This document shows, one piece after another, positions 44,331 through 55,299 of a stretch of 64,000 nucleotides of DNA. The DNA is from Gnetum montanum (Eukaryota; Streptophyta; Gnetopsida; Gnetales; Gnetaceae). A program made the position numbers and the translations under genes. Below the pieces are notes generated by a model. The model was not told where the DNA came from. It worked only from the letters and a program-made list of their open reading frames with translations, and ran no database searches. The stretch is taken from positions 43,006 through 107,005 of the forward strand of contig MNCI01010021.1 in NCBI GenBank assembly GCA_015680685.1, written 5' to 3'. The first letter of the stretch is position 1. Each line of letters opens with the position of its first letter.

Positions 44331-45560
44331 AGATTTGTAGATCAACATGGCCCCAACAGGAAAGGTTTCATAAATGATGTAAGGCACTTTCCATAATGTT
44401 AGAACTTAGTTCGTTGAGGCACATGTATGGGGTTCCAGTAGAGGACCTTGTCTCTAGGTTGAAATTTTACCTTCTGTATTCTAAGGTCATGGTGTTTTTT
44501 TTTGAATGGCTTATGCACTTCATTCAAGGATAGGGCTATCAATCTATTCTCATCTAGCACATTAAGGTTGATCAATCTTCTTTATGTGCTAGGATAAGGT
44601 CAAGATCAAGGTCATAGGCTATTGAAAGTGTACCAAGCTCAAATTGGATTGGAAGAGTTAGTAATTTTTCATACACCGGCTCATAGGGAGAATAGCCTAT
44701 AAGGAGTTTCCATGTTGAGTGGTATGCTTAGAGGGAATTGTTGAGTTTTGTACTCCAGTCTCTCCTATATTTACTTATTTTTTTGGTTAAGATCTTAGTG
44801 ATCTTCCTGTTGATAACCTTTGCTTGACCATTGGCTTAGGGGTGGTAAGGTGTTGTTAGTTTATGTTTAACTTCCAAGCGTTGCATGAGCTTGCAAAAAG
44901 TAGCACCTATAAAATAAGTACCATTGTCAAAAATTAATGCACATGGCACTCCAAACCTATTTATAACATTTTTTTGTACAAAATGAGTAGCAATGGAAGA
45001 TGTATAGTCAGTGATGACTGCTATTTCTGCCCATTTTATACAATAGTCAACAACGACTATTATGTATGCCTTTCCATTTGACATGGGTATGATGGGACCT
45101 ATGAAGTCTATGCCCTAGATGTCGAAGGGTTCTAGTGATTGGATCCATTGTTGAGGATCCTCCATTTGAGTGGTCATCCCATCATCACATTGACAACAAT
45201 CACAAGAGCAAATGAAGTGGTGGACGTCTGTAAAGAGTGTTGGCCAATAATACCCTGCCATCAGGATCTTAATGGCCATGTGTCTTCCTATATAATGGTC
45301 TGCACAAGGACCCTCATGAGCATCTTAAAGAATGTATAGCTGATCAACATAAAAAATGCATGAATGAACTAGGCCATCGGTGCACATCTTGTAAAGGTGT
45401 TCATTAATATCCATGAAGCATTTGGCCTAATGAAGAAATTGTTCTTTCTTCTTGTGGTCTAACTCTGAATGCCATTGTACCATGTAAGCTCATTGGAAAC
45501 TTGCTTATTTATTGCATTAGCATAGATGAGTTCATTAGGAAATTGATTAGAAAGTGAGCT
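44330..45560 (-). pseudogene. Gypsy-2 integrase, broken, catalytic Glu changed
   Basis: Would insert the DNA copy into the chromosome. Zinc-finger region with MAIKILMAGYYWPT and CDCCQ (about 45190-45290). Core: GIDFIGP (about 45090), VVVDYCIKWAEIAVITDYTS (45000-45060), GVPCALIFDNGTYF (44915-44960) and LEVKHKLTTPYHP (44836-44880). The third acidic residue should lie in a GQAE block; here it reads GQAKVINRK (about 44805-44830), Glu to Lys by one G-to-A change. Stops and shifts elsewhere. Confidence 0.8.
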
Positions 45561-45619
45561 CTCCTCTTCTTTGTTGTTCCATCATAACCGAGACCAGTGA
45601 TTAATGACCACATTCTCAG

Positions 45620-46850
45620 TTCCCTTTCAATCTACCATTGTAAGATCAAATTCCTACAAGATCACAAGCCACTATATGATACGAGGGCTCATCATTGGCT
45701 TGTTCATTAGGAAGTGAATGGCACTGTGATTAGTGTGCACAAACATCTTGTACCCAAGCACATAGTGCCTTAACTTCTCCAAGGCATACACCATTGTCAT
45801 CATCTCTTTCTCTATTATGGTGGAGTTAAGCTGTGCACCCACAATACTTTGGTTTCAGTAGTGGATGTAATAAGGACATTTCTAATCATCCAACTATGTA
45901 AGCATAGCTCCCAAGGCATAGTTTGATGCATCCATCATGATGTGAAATGTACGAGACGAATTAGGTGCTCATAGAATTGGAGTTTCTACAAGCTTTTATT
46001 TGAGTTGTTGGAATGCCTTTTCGCATTCCTTGGTCCATATGAATGAAACCTCTTTCTTTGTAAGTTTAACCAATGATTTTGTGATCTTAAAGAAATTCTC
46101 TATGAATTGATAGTAGTAGCTAGTGTGTCCAAAGAATGACTAGACATCTTTAATAGTTTCCAAATAATGGGTTATTCTTTGGATGATCCTAGTCTTTTTA
46201 GGGTCCACCTCAATACCTGCTTGAGAAATTCTATGCCCCAACACAATGCCCTCCTTAACCATGAGATGGCTCTTTTGCCAAATGAGCCAAAGATTGGTCT
46301 TGATGCACCTTTTGAGCACTTACTCAAGGTAGTCCAGGGCTTGCTTAAACATAGCACCATAGGTGGAGAAGTCATCCATGAATACTTCCACCCCACTACC
46401 AATCTTCTATTGAAAAATGATAAGGATAAGGCATTGGAAGGTTGTAGGGGCATTACATAGACTAAATGACATCTTTTGATATGCAAAAGTCCCCTAGGGA
46501 CTTGTGAACGTATTTTGGCTTGATCTTCTGTTGTGATCTAAATTTGGTTATAGCCACTATAACCATCTAGAAAGTTGTAGAAAAAATGCTTAGAAATAGT
46601 GTCCAACACATGGTCCAAAAATGATAATGAAAAATGATCTTTGTAGGTCACCATGTTCAACAACCTAAAGTTAATACATGCCCTCCACTTGTCACCTTTC
46701 TTTGGCACAATTACAAATTGGCTAACCCACTTGTTATATGCAATTGGATATATGAACCCTACCTTGAGGAGTTGCTCAATTTGCTCTTTGATGATTTTCT
46801 TCAATTTGAGGTTCAATCACCATTTTGGCTACTTCTTTGGCTTGATGGAT
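45620..46850 (-). pseudogene. Gypsy-2 reverse transcriptase and RNase H, broken
   Basis: RT start KEQIEQLLKVGFIYPI, then WVSQFVIVPKKGDKWRACIN (about 46720), FYNFLDGYSGYNQI (46540), and the active site VEVFMDDFSTYG (46365-46394) with both Asp kept. GIVLGHRISQAGIEVDPKK follows. RNase H begins MMDASNYALGAM (about 45920) with IIEKEMMTMVYALEKLRHYV (about 45780). A later Asp is Asn (HTNHSAI). Several stops, all readable as transitions. Confidence 0.85.
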
Positions 46851-47439
46851 AGATTAGTATAGATGCAATGTTGGCATATCTAAGGATCAATCCCTATGAG
46901 TTCAAGATATGATTAAGCAAAGACTATTGGCCATTTGTTAATCATATTCAACAACATATTTTTATGCTCAAGAGCAAGATTAGCATTGATTATCACTAGG
47001 TTGCCATTTTTTTGAAATGCATACTCCATGCTGGCAAGTAGAGTTTTCAACTCTAGGGGATCATGTTTGAAATTTTCAAGGATTTCCAACTCTTCCCAAT
47101 AAGTATTATTAGGTTCATCATTAGAGAATTGGTGATGAGCTTACTCCAATTCATCCATGCCTACAACATAGGCATTAGTTAAGCTCTTAGTGGGTTCCAT
47201 GCAAAGTGTGCTACTTTCAGGATTAACTATCAGCCACTCAATACCTTCTTGCTTTGTGGTTGCTGCGTACAGGCACCTCTAAATTTTAGACTCATTTGCA
47301 TACTATTTGCATGCTTTGATTGATGTGCTTTTGATAGACCATAATTTTTGAACACAATTGCACCTTGTATCACTGTATGCGATGCATGGAACTCTCTTCT
47401 TCTCGATCTTTCCAAAAGCATTTTCCTTAGAAATTTCTA

Positions 47440-47830
47440 GGGAAAGATCTTTGATTTCCAAGAGTGCATCAATAGTGCTTAGCTAAACCCTTCTCATGAT
47501 GATTGGAAAGTCCCCCTTGCAATTATCAACATGAATCACCAAGAAATTGGTAGGATAGAACCACCCATAAATAGTGGTCACAATGTCCTCCAATAATCCC
47601 AAGGGAATAGTAATGGACTGATTTGCCAACTCAAGATGGATGTTTCTCTTATTGAGTGGAGGTAGGTTCTAGGCTTTGTACATCTCATGAGAAATTAGAT
47701 TGACACTAGAACTTGAATCCAAAAGAGCTTTACAAGGCTCATTTTTGGTGATGTGAAGGTAAATGAAAGAGCTTCTAGGATTAGATAGTTTCATGAGAAG
47801 GTGGCTAGCTTTGATCCAATCAGTTATAGC
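47440..47830 (-). pseudogene. Gypsy-2 aspartic protease, broken
   Basis: CKALLDSSSSVNLISHEMYK at about 47680-47740 corresponds to the LDLGASVNLM-type box of Athila/Tat proteases, with Asp kept and Gly replaced by Ser. LELANQSITIPLGLLEDIVT and YPTNFLVIHVDN follow, the usual flap and wall strands. It lies between gag and RT as expected. Confidence 0.7.
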
Positions 47831-48069
47831 ATAGGTTAGCATGATGGGATGTTGTTTGGGAGGTGTCTGGTTTGATGAGGACTTGAGTGGATTAGATGCA
47901 GAGCATGAGGAATAAGTAGGGTTTTCAACTACATGAGTTTGTTAGGGCTATTGGTTTAGAAGAATGATCTTTTTCTAGGTCTAGATTTCAGACCACCTAG
48001 CTAAGGAGCTGACTGTAAGTTAACAAACCTAGTAGTGTTACATTGCTACAGCTGGGTTGGAATTTCTTC

Positions 48070-49860
48070 CTACATGGACAGAGTAGGTGGTAATTGGGTT
48101 GAGGGTAGAGGGACATAAGTAGAAGGATGAGGAGGATGATAAGAATATGGGGACTCCCCTCTAGGAGATGAAGAATGAGCTATGTAGTACTTCGAAGGGT
48201 AGTAGTGATGTTGGAATAAGGCATGACTAGAAGAGTCACATGGAGACATGGATTGTTGAACATAGTACCCATATGGATTAGGTAATTTGTAAGGGTACTG
48301 CTGCCTAGGTGGTGGCATCTCCCATGACTATGGGTGCTACCACTCATGATACTGCTCATATGGTTGTGGTGGAGCTTCACTTGGATGGCATTTATTGGGA
48401 TTGCCTTGAAGATAAGGAAATCTTTTGGGTGCTTGCCTTCTTGCTAATCTAGGATTTAGAGCTTACACCCTAGATTCCTACAAGTGTGACAAAATAGGGC
48501 AACATCCCTTAAGATGTTTGTATTGGTAGATGTCACATGCACTATCATCATTTGATTCAAACTCCACAACTTCTTCAATTGCAGCAACCTTGCCCTTACC
48601 CCTTTGGTGGGCATGTTCAGCTTTCTTCCTTCTCCTATGATCAAGATCACTACTTTTCTCTTTGGATTCTTCTACAATTTTAGAGTAGTTTGGAATTTTT
48701 CATCCAAATATTCCCATATTTTTTCCACCTTGGTTGAAATTTTGGAAATAGATTTTTGAATTGGCAAGATTTTTCGCTAGACCACTTCATCAAGTGATGC
48801 CTGCCCCTCATTGTCATAGAATTAGACCTCTTTTTTTCTAATGGAAGGGTCTTGGTTATATTCCTCAACACTTTCCCATTTCCTCAATTCTCCTTCTTTG
48901 TTTACAACCTACTCAATCAACCTTTAGATCTGATGGGCTCTTAGTTCTGACACTATTCCTTGGGCATAGACCCCAAGAGTTCTCTGTGTTTCTAATCAGA
49001 GCCCATCTATGATATGGCAAAATTGCTCTCTTTGAGAATAACCATTGCCAAGACATTTTTGCAAAAGAGAATAATACTGGCCCATGGCTACATCCAAGGG
49101 CTCATGTGTTTATTTTTACCATCCTTGGATTTGCTTTATCAAGTTGGACACTTCAGAGTACATCTAATATTTGTCACTAAATAGCTCAAGCATTGTAATC
49201 CATCTACAAATTGATTTCAACTGAAAATAGTGGTACCAACATTTTACTTCTTTTATGAGTATATGAGGAAATAGCTTAAGTTTTTGCCAATCTTTTTCTA
49301 TGTTCTGCAACGCACAAGCATCATGAGAGGCTTTTAGATGGTTCTATAGATTTGAATTGTATCCCCCTTTGAACTTGAGGATATTGTTCATATCCAGCCA
49401 CTTTATTCGGCTATCTTTCACATGCCTTGGTGAAATTATCACTGCCTCTATGATGTTCGACATGTTTTGAGTTGCAAGCAAAGGCTCAGCATAGTCATGA
49501 TCTCTACGATAGCCATGATGCCTATGATGTCCTTTGTTGCCCCTTCTCTTGTGGTGGCGGGCCTCCCTTGAATGTTGATGCCTCTGATCTCGATCATCCC
49601 AATAGGCCCTATGATCATGATCATTTCTATTTCTCTAGCCACCTCCATCATGATCATACCCTTTGTGGCTTTGGTTGGAGCTTGAGGAGGAACAAGAGGA
49701 TGATAAAGGTGATGAGGAAGGAGGATTAGCATCGTTGTGCATGCCATCCCCTCTTTGATTGTCATGGCCATGATCATCATCATGATGCTTGTTCTTTCCT
49801 TTGCAATGACTCCCACATATGGATCCTCCATGATCATGGGATCCATTCCCGCCTGAACCA
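48070..49860 (-). pseudogene. Gypsy-2 gag, broken, with a His/Asp/Arg-rich N-terminus
   Basis: The first 110 or so codons (49500-49850) are low-complexity, with runs such as HRAYWDDRDQRHQHSREARH. Then come ATQNMSNI and IKWLDMNNILKFKGGYNSNL (about 49380), EKDWQKLKLFPHILIKEVKC, and EPLDVAMGQYYSLLQKCLGN (about 49090), the retrotransposon gag pattern. A Pro/Tyr/His/Ser-rich linker (PPPRQQYPYKLPNPYGYYV, 48250-48318) leads towards the protease. A zinc knuckle near 48530 is too damaged to be sure of. Confidence 0.65.
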
Positions 49861-50482
49861 GGATTGTTTATAGTGGACTATACATTTTGGTTCAAGCCCC
49901 CTTTACCAAAATCAAGGGAGGAGAGTTTGCATGTTGAGAATCCTCAAAGAGGGGATCCTCATCATCTTTTTGGTTCAAATGGAACAAGGAGTTATTGAAC
50001 CATTTTCCTTTTGTAGCTTCATAGCATTTCTCCTACTGTCCATCTCCTTTCCATTATATTTCAGTGGGACCATAGTCTTGATATTCATGTTCCTACATAA
50101 CATATTCACCATTGAGATCCTAGATGCCTAAACACTTAAGCATTTGGAGTAGCATCCCAGGAACTAATTGGTTGAGTGGTAATACAACATTACCCTCCAT
50201 GACTCTCCACCACAGCTACTCATCCTAATGTAGAATGAAGGTGAAATTATGTACAAACTCATCTGGATGAGTAAATACCACTTTGCATTCTTGGGGCACT
50301 TGCAATTTTGATTGATTGCACCTGTGAGAAGAAGACATTTTTGAGTCAAAAGAAAATTGATAGTGTGCCTTTATATAATAGTTATTATTAGTTAGAATGA
50401 TTGTGACTTTAAGGTTCATTCTAATGATTTTAAATAATTTTCACTAATTCCTAGATAGTGCACGTCACTAACTCAAAGTCCT
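49861..50482 (-). other. Gypsy-2 5' leader
   Basis: Between primer-binding site and gag, AT-rich, no conserved coding signal found. Confidence 0.5.
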
Positions 50483-50497
50483 TGGAAAAGACACCAA
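50483..50497 (-). promoter_or_regulatory. Gypsy-2 primer-binding site
   Basis: Minus strand TTGGTGTCTTTTCCA begins directly after the 5' LTR (ending CTCATCA). It resembles the TTGGCGCCGTTGCC-type site of Athila/Tat elements, complementary to tRNA-Asp, with several changes. Confidence 0.6.
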
Positions 50498-51309
50498 TGA
50501 TGAGCAACAAGTAGACCTTACATCCAACCATACAAGTCACAAGTGTTTACACCTGATCCGATTGAATTCCAAGAACTTCTAGGTTTTTATGTACACTGGT
50601 TTAGGGGGTAAATCAATTACTACAATTATTATCTTCCTATTTACACTTGTGAGTACATGGGTATGGTTAAGTATAATTGAGGCATATGATTTTTATCATT
50701 TTTATCTCTTTATGTTCAAAGTCGCCTAAGAATAAAGAATAAAATAATTAATTGCTAAATTAGTTTAACTAGCTAACAATTAACTAAACCTAACATAAGC
50801 ATTTGTTCCCACTTGTTGTACACATCTTGAACTCGTATAACACTATTGGGTTACCAAACTTTAAGCATTACTAGGATTACCAAGCGTTACATTTGTGATC
50901 GAAGTGGTCGTACTAATGTTTACTCTTTAATTTATATTAACTAATTACTTTAATTACTTAAATCATTAAAGGAAATTACTTAAAATATTAAATGCTTAAA
51001 AAATAATTAATCTAGTCCAAGTGCTACAAGGTTTGATCAGAAAGCTTGTCTTTATTGCTGCATACACTGAAGTGCTTACAGACAATAGTGCTCAAATAAA
51101 GATCTGTACACTCTTTGACTCCAATTGTAGGTAGTTAGAAAATATTCCAACTCTTAAGTGGAAAAATTGCTAGAGCTTTACTAAAACTTATGAAAAGAAT
51201 GTCACAATGGGCACATGTCAACAAGTCAAACCCTACATCAATAGGATCATGTTAATGGGGTTATGTCAATGGCAACCCATCAACGCAGCCAAATCATGAT
51301 GCTTCATTA
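50498..51309 (-). repeat. Gypsy-2 5' LTR
   Basis: 812 bp, partner of 38243-39087. In plus orientation it starts TGATGAGCAACAAG and ends GCTTCATTA, with the terminal CA now TA. Followed by GGTAC. Confidence 0.9.
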
Positions 51310-51314
51310 GGTAC
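51310..51314 (+). repeat. Gypsy-2 target duplication GGTAC, right copy
   Basis: Matches 38238-38242. Confidence 0.85.
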
Positions 51315-53305
51315 CATGGGAGGAAAAGGTAAGGAATTATCCATTGTGAACGAAGTTTTTTTCATTGATGGGTTAACACATAATCTTCTTAGTATGAGTT
51401 AACTTTATGACTCCAATTTTAATGTTACCTTTTCAAAAGATAGTTGTAGAATAGAAGATTTATCTACTAGAAATGTTGTGTTAGAAGGATCAAGGAAAGG
51501 AAATGTATATACTACTATTTTTGGAAATTTTGATAACCTTGAATCCAAGTGTTTACTAAGCTATGTAGATGATACACATCTTTGGCATAGGAAACTGGGC
51601 CTCATAAACAAGGAAATTCTCTAGATCTTGGTATCTAAAGAAATGGTTTGTGGTCTTCCTAAGCTTAAATATTTCAACTTAAATATATGTGAAGCTTGTC
51701 AAATAGGAAAATAAATAAGGGTAAGATTTGGTAAGAAAAATTATATTTCTACTACTTGTCCCTTAGATCAACTTCATATGGATGTGGTTGGTCCAATTCA
51801 AACTCTCAGCTTAGGAAAAAAAGATATTTTTTGACCATTATTGATGATTATTCTCATTTTACTTGGGTTGCTTTTTTGTATCACAAAGATGAGGTGTTTG
51901 ATCATTTTTTCAGAATTAGTAATCAGATCCAAAAAGAAAAAGGATATGATATTAAAGTTATCAAAAGTGACAATGGAGGTGAGTTCAGAAATGCAACATT
52001 TGAATAGTTTTATCAATTGAATGACATTCTACATCAATTCTATGCTATAAGAACTCCTCAACAAAATGGTGTAGTTGAATGGAAAAACAGGATCTTGAAT
52101 GAGATGGGGATGACAAGATTAAATGATTGAAGTCTTCCTCATCACTTTTGGGCTAAAGCCATGAACACCACCTATTACGTATCCAATAGAGTTTTGGTAA
52201 GAAGATTTACTTCTAAAATTCCTTATGAATAATGGATTGGTAGAAAATATTTAGTATCTTATTTTCATGTTTTTGGTTCAAAATGCTATATTCTAATTGA
52301 TAAAGATAACTTGAGGAAGTTTGATGTAAAACATTATGAGGCAATTTTCTTGGGATATCCTCTAGTTAGTAGAGCATATAGAGTGTTTAACAGAAGAATA
52401 AATATGGTGGAGGAAACCATAAATATCAAAATAGATGATTATGATCTTACTAATCTTGAACTTGATGATGAAGTCATTTCCATCCAAAAACTATCTAGCC
52501 CAACTTTAGTGCAAGATGACAAAAATTTAGAATCCAATAGTGATCATGAAGAGGAAGAAAATGATGATGATCAAGAGATGTCTCCAGCTCTACTAAAACT
52601 ACCCATACTTTGCAAAAGTCATTCTCTTAGCGATGTTGTTAGGGAAGTTCAAGATGGTATCTGCACTAGAGGCCAAATCAAATAAATGTGTGCCTTCTTT
52701 TCTTATCTCTCTTAGCTTGAACCCAAAACCTTTAAGGAAGTTGAAAATGAGGAAGGTTGGATTTTTGTTATGCAAGATGAACTTATTCAATTTGCTAGAA
52801 ATGATGTATGGGAATTCACTCCTAGGCCCACTAATAAACCTATTATTGGAACAAAATGAATCTTTAGGAATAAGATTGATGATAATGGAAACATCATTAA
52901 AAACAAAGCTAGATTGGTTGCCAAAGGATACAACCAACAAAAAGAAATAGATTTTGATGAAACTTTTTCTCTTGTTACTAGGTTGGAATCTATTAGACAT
53001 CTTCTTGCCTATGCTAGTATTAACAACATCAAGCTCTATTAAATGGATGTCAAAAGTGCCTTCTTAAATGGAACCATTCAAGAAGAAGTATACATTGAAC
53101 AACCTGAGGGATTTGTTGATTTGACCAAGATTGATCACGTCTACAAACTTAAAAAAGCTCTCTATGGTCGTAAACAAGCTCCAAGAGCTTGGTATGAAAG
53201 GCTTTCTCAACATTTCATATCAAATGGATTCAAAAGGTGTAAAGCTAATTTTACATTATTTCTTAAAAGAGAAGGTAAAGATATTTTAATTGTTCAAATT
53301 CATAG
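51315..53305 (+). pseudogene. Copia pre-integrase, integrase and partial reverse transcriptase, broken
   Basis: Resumes the copia frame with MGGKGKELSIVNEVFFIDGL. Pre-integrase: DDTHLWHRKLGLINKEIL (51570) and CEACQIGK (51694). Integrase: LDQLHMDVVGPIQTLSLGKK (51765), YFLTIIDDYSHFTWV, IKSDNGGEFRNATFE (51961) and TPQQNGVVEWKNRILNEMGM (52046), so D, D and E are all visible. A spacer with an acidic run (EEEENDDDQEM) follows. RT: IIGTK, RLVAKGYNQQKEIDFDETFS (52911), [20 protein letters not shown] (53043), [17 protein letters not shown]. It ends at ILIVQIH just before the expected YVDD. The YVDD box and RNase H are deleted. Confidence 0.85.
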
Positions 53306-53986
53306 AGACATCTTAGGCACAAGAAAGAAATCTCTCATGACCATTAGTGACTATCTCCTAGTTGTTGCATGAGTTTTGAGATGGATTTAGAAACACGATA
53401 GCTATAAGAAGACTTGATGTGCATTGGGAAATAAGTAAGCATTGTTGTATTCATTGTATAATCATTTGTAATCATTGAATTTTCTGTTGCTCCTCATTGT
53501 CTTATCATTTTGGCTTTGTAAAGTGTGCTTTACCTAACTGTACAAGGTTTAGCAAACTAAGTTGCAATTATCCCTTGTAATTCTTATTCTTGTTGCCTTG
53601 CAAGGTTGATGTACTTGAGCTTGTTGAGATCCTACAAGATTGAGTTATTGGTGCTATAGTATAACACTGCAGTGTAGAGCTCAAGATTGTAAAGGTTCTA
53701 GAAGCTTTGAAACCACATTTCCAAGCCTAATGGGACCTTGCATGGTTGAGTGATTGGTGTTGTGGTACAACACTCCGAAGCAAGACTTGAACACTATATA
53801 GGGTGTGGACCCTTCAACCACATTTTAACATCAACAAAGTTTAGAGGTTTGCTTACAATCTACCCTCTGAGTGTGAACTATCCAAGTTGAGAAACCATGT
53901 TAAATTTGGTGTGTGTGCTTTGTATCTTCAAGTTTAAATTTTTGGGAAATTATTCATGCCTCCCTTTCTAAGTTTAATGATCCTCA
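53305..53986 (+). repeat. Copia right (3') LTR, 5'-truncated
   Basis: Aligns with 36787-37430. It begins abruptly where the RT frame ends, so most of U3, including the repeated AAAGATGTCTTT motifs, is missing. Ends GATCCTCA at 53986. Confidence 0.75.
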
Positions 53987-54069
53987 GTAAACATTTGAAA
54001 TTCCTTGTTAATTCTCACAACCATTTCCTTGTAGCAAAGCACTACCTTCACCATCTACTACCTCNTCCA

Positions 54070-54960
54070 CTGGAATCACCAACATGGTCACAAATGGTAT
54101 TTTACTTTTGGTGCAATGGTATTACATGAGAGTCTCTATGCCCAGCGTAGTACCAATTTTGCTGCTAAAATGGTTGCAAGATTGCAAATGCTTTTTTTGT
54201 TGTTGTGAAAATGTAAAATGATATTTGCCTCTCAAAAGTTGGAAATCAGAATAGGGTATTTATGTGTGGTTTATATATGGTGGAATTGGCTATTTTGGAA
54301 CTTGTACACCACTGTCATGATTGCTGATAGATTGGTGTCAATTTGCAGGTATCAACATTCATCTATTGTCAACATAGTTTTCATCTATTATAATTCCAAG
54401 ATACCAGAGCCACAAAAATCCATCTGTTTACTACAAATAGTAAATGAACTTTTATGACTATGATGGCACCAGTCTTACTATGCTAAAGTTGTTGGAACAT
54501 GTGGTCAACTCCAACGTTGGGAAATGCTACATATTCTATTGTTTTGGTGTTCCGTTGTACCGGTATTACAACTACTAAAAACTTGGGATGACTACATTGG
54601 CCATTGTTGGGAAAATGGAATGGAAAATCCCAACAATTCCAACGTTGAATCTATGCTAATTTTTGAGGTGACTACACTAAGTTGGAAATGAGAGTAGAAA
54701 CTCAACACCATCCACACTGAGGGTAGATGGTTCCAACGTAGTTGAGGCTTTATCCTAAGAAAAACCCATGAAAATTCCAATTTTGGCCATTCCCTATGCA
54801 TTTTTAGCCTTCCAAAGCTCAAATATAGACATGAGGCACCTTTTTCCACTTGGGAAGTGAGGTAATAATAACTTTTAAGAAATTTTTCAACCTTGAAAGT
54901 CAAAGTATGCAATATTGTAGCTCATGGGATACAAATCTTACATTTACAATAAAGTCTNAG
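54070..54960. other. Repeat-like DNA related to the 30590-31990 array, possible Gypsy-1 3' end
   Basis: Contains CCCAGCGTAGTACC (54140), GATGACTACATTGGCC (54587), GGTGACTACACTAAGTTGG (54667) and TTCCAACGTAGTTGAGG (54730). These words resemble the hairpin arms of the array upstream of the Gypsy-1 pol. Single N bases at 54065 and 54958 mark small assembly gaps. No gene. Confidence 0.4.
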
Positions 54961-55299
54961 GAAGTTGTTGGAAATTAAAGTTAGGAAAAATCCAGATCAT
55001 GGAGTTGACATAGAACATAGCTTGCCATCTCCAATGAACTTCAAGCTCCTGCAAGAAACTTCTTGTGCTCTTAGCATAAAATCTATACTTCATGAACCTT
55101 ATTCTTTATCTTTCATTTTAATAAAGTTATAGTTCATGTTTTGCAAATTTTAGTTTGCATTTTCATTTTTGTGCCTATTTTTATTTTGGATCTTCAACTT
55201 CAATTTCATCTCTATTTTCTCATTTTTATTTTTTTCTATTTATACTTTTGTAAGTCCCTAGATGATTGATTAGATCATCTAGGGCACCTTGAATCCTAT

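Larger units (their letters stand above)
38243..51309 (-). mobile_element. Gypsy-2: Athila-like Ty3/gypsy element with an extra ORF after integrase
   Basis: Complete in outline at 13.07 kb: LTRs 38243-39087 and 50498-51309, 5-bp duplication, primer-binding site, polypurine tract, gag, protease, RT-RNase H, integrase, then a long accessory reading region. In the first 73 aligned bases of the LTR starts I count about 17 mismatches, all but one transitions, so the insertion is old. All genes are broken. The FMDDFS active-site box and HFMV.EGIVLGH-type RT wording fit the Athila lineage. Confidence 0.9.
36540..53986 (+). mobile_element. Copia element (Sirevirus-like), nested in Gypsy-1 and split by Gypsy-2
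   Basis: Two LTRs of the same family (left ending 37430, right ending 53986, both ending GATCCTCA), a primer-binding site, gag knuckle and protease on the left, and pre-integrase, integrase and part of RT on the right. Without Gypsy-2 it would be about 4.4 kb. RT is cut before its YVDD box and joined to a shortened right LTR, so the end of pol is deleted. The expected 5-bp duplication was not found, because the start of the left LTR is unclear; the right flank is GTAAA. Confidence 0.8.
30590..54960 (+). mobile_element. Gypsy-1: Tat-type Ty3/gypsy element, split by nested insertions (outer limits uncertain)
   Basis: The pol at 32790-36145 is clear. The outer limits rest on one observation: the repeat-rich DNA before the pol (30590-32640) and after the nested copia (54070-54960) share words such as ATGACTACATTGGCC, as LTRs of one element would. 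I could not define LTR ends, primer-binding site or target duplication. No gag or protease was recognised between 32640 and 32880. Confidence 0.4.

Noticed and set aside
49448-49846. Met/Ile-rich 132-codon minus frame (MDPMIMEDPYV...)
   Set aside because: It is out of frame with the gag continuation; the neighbouring minus frame leads into the gag core (ATQNMSNI...).
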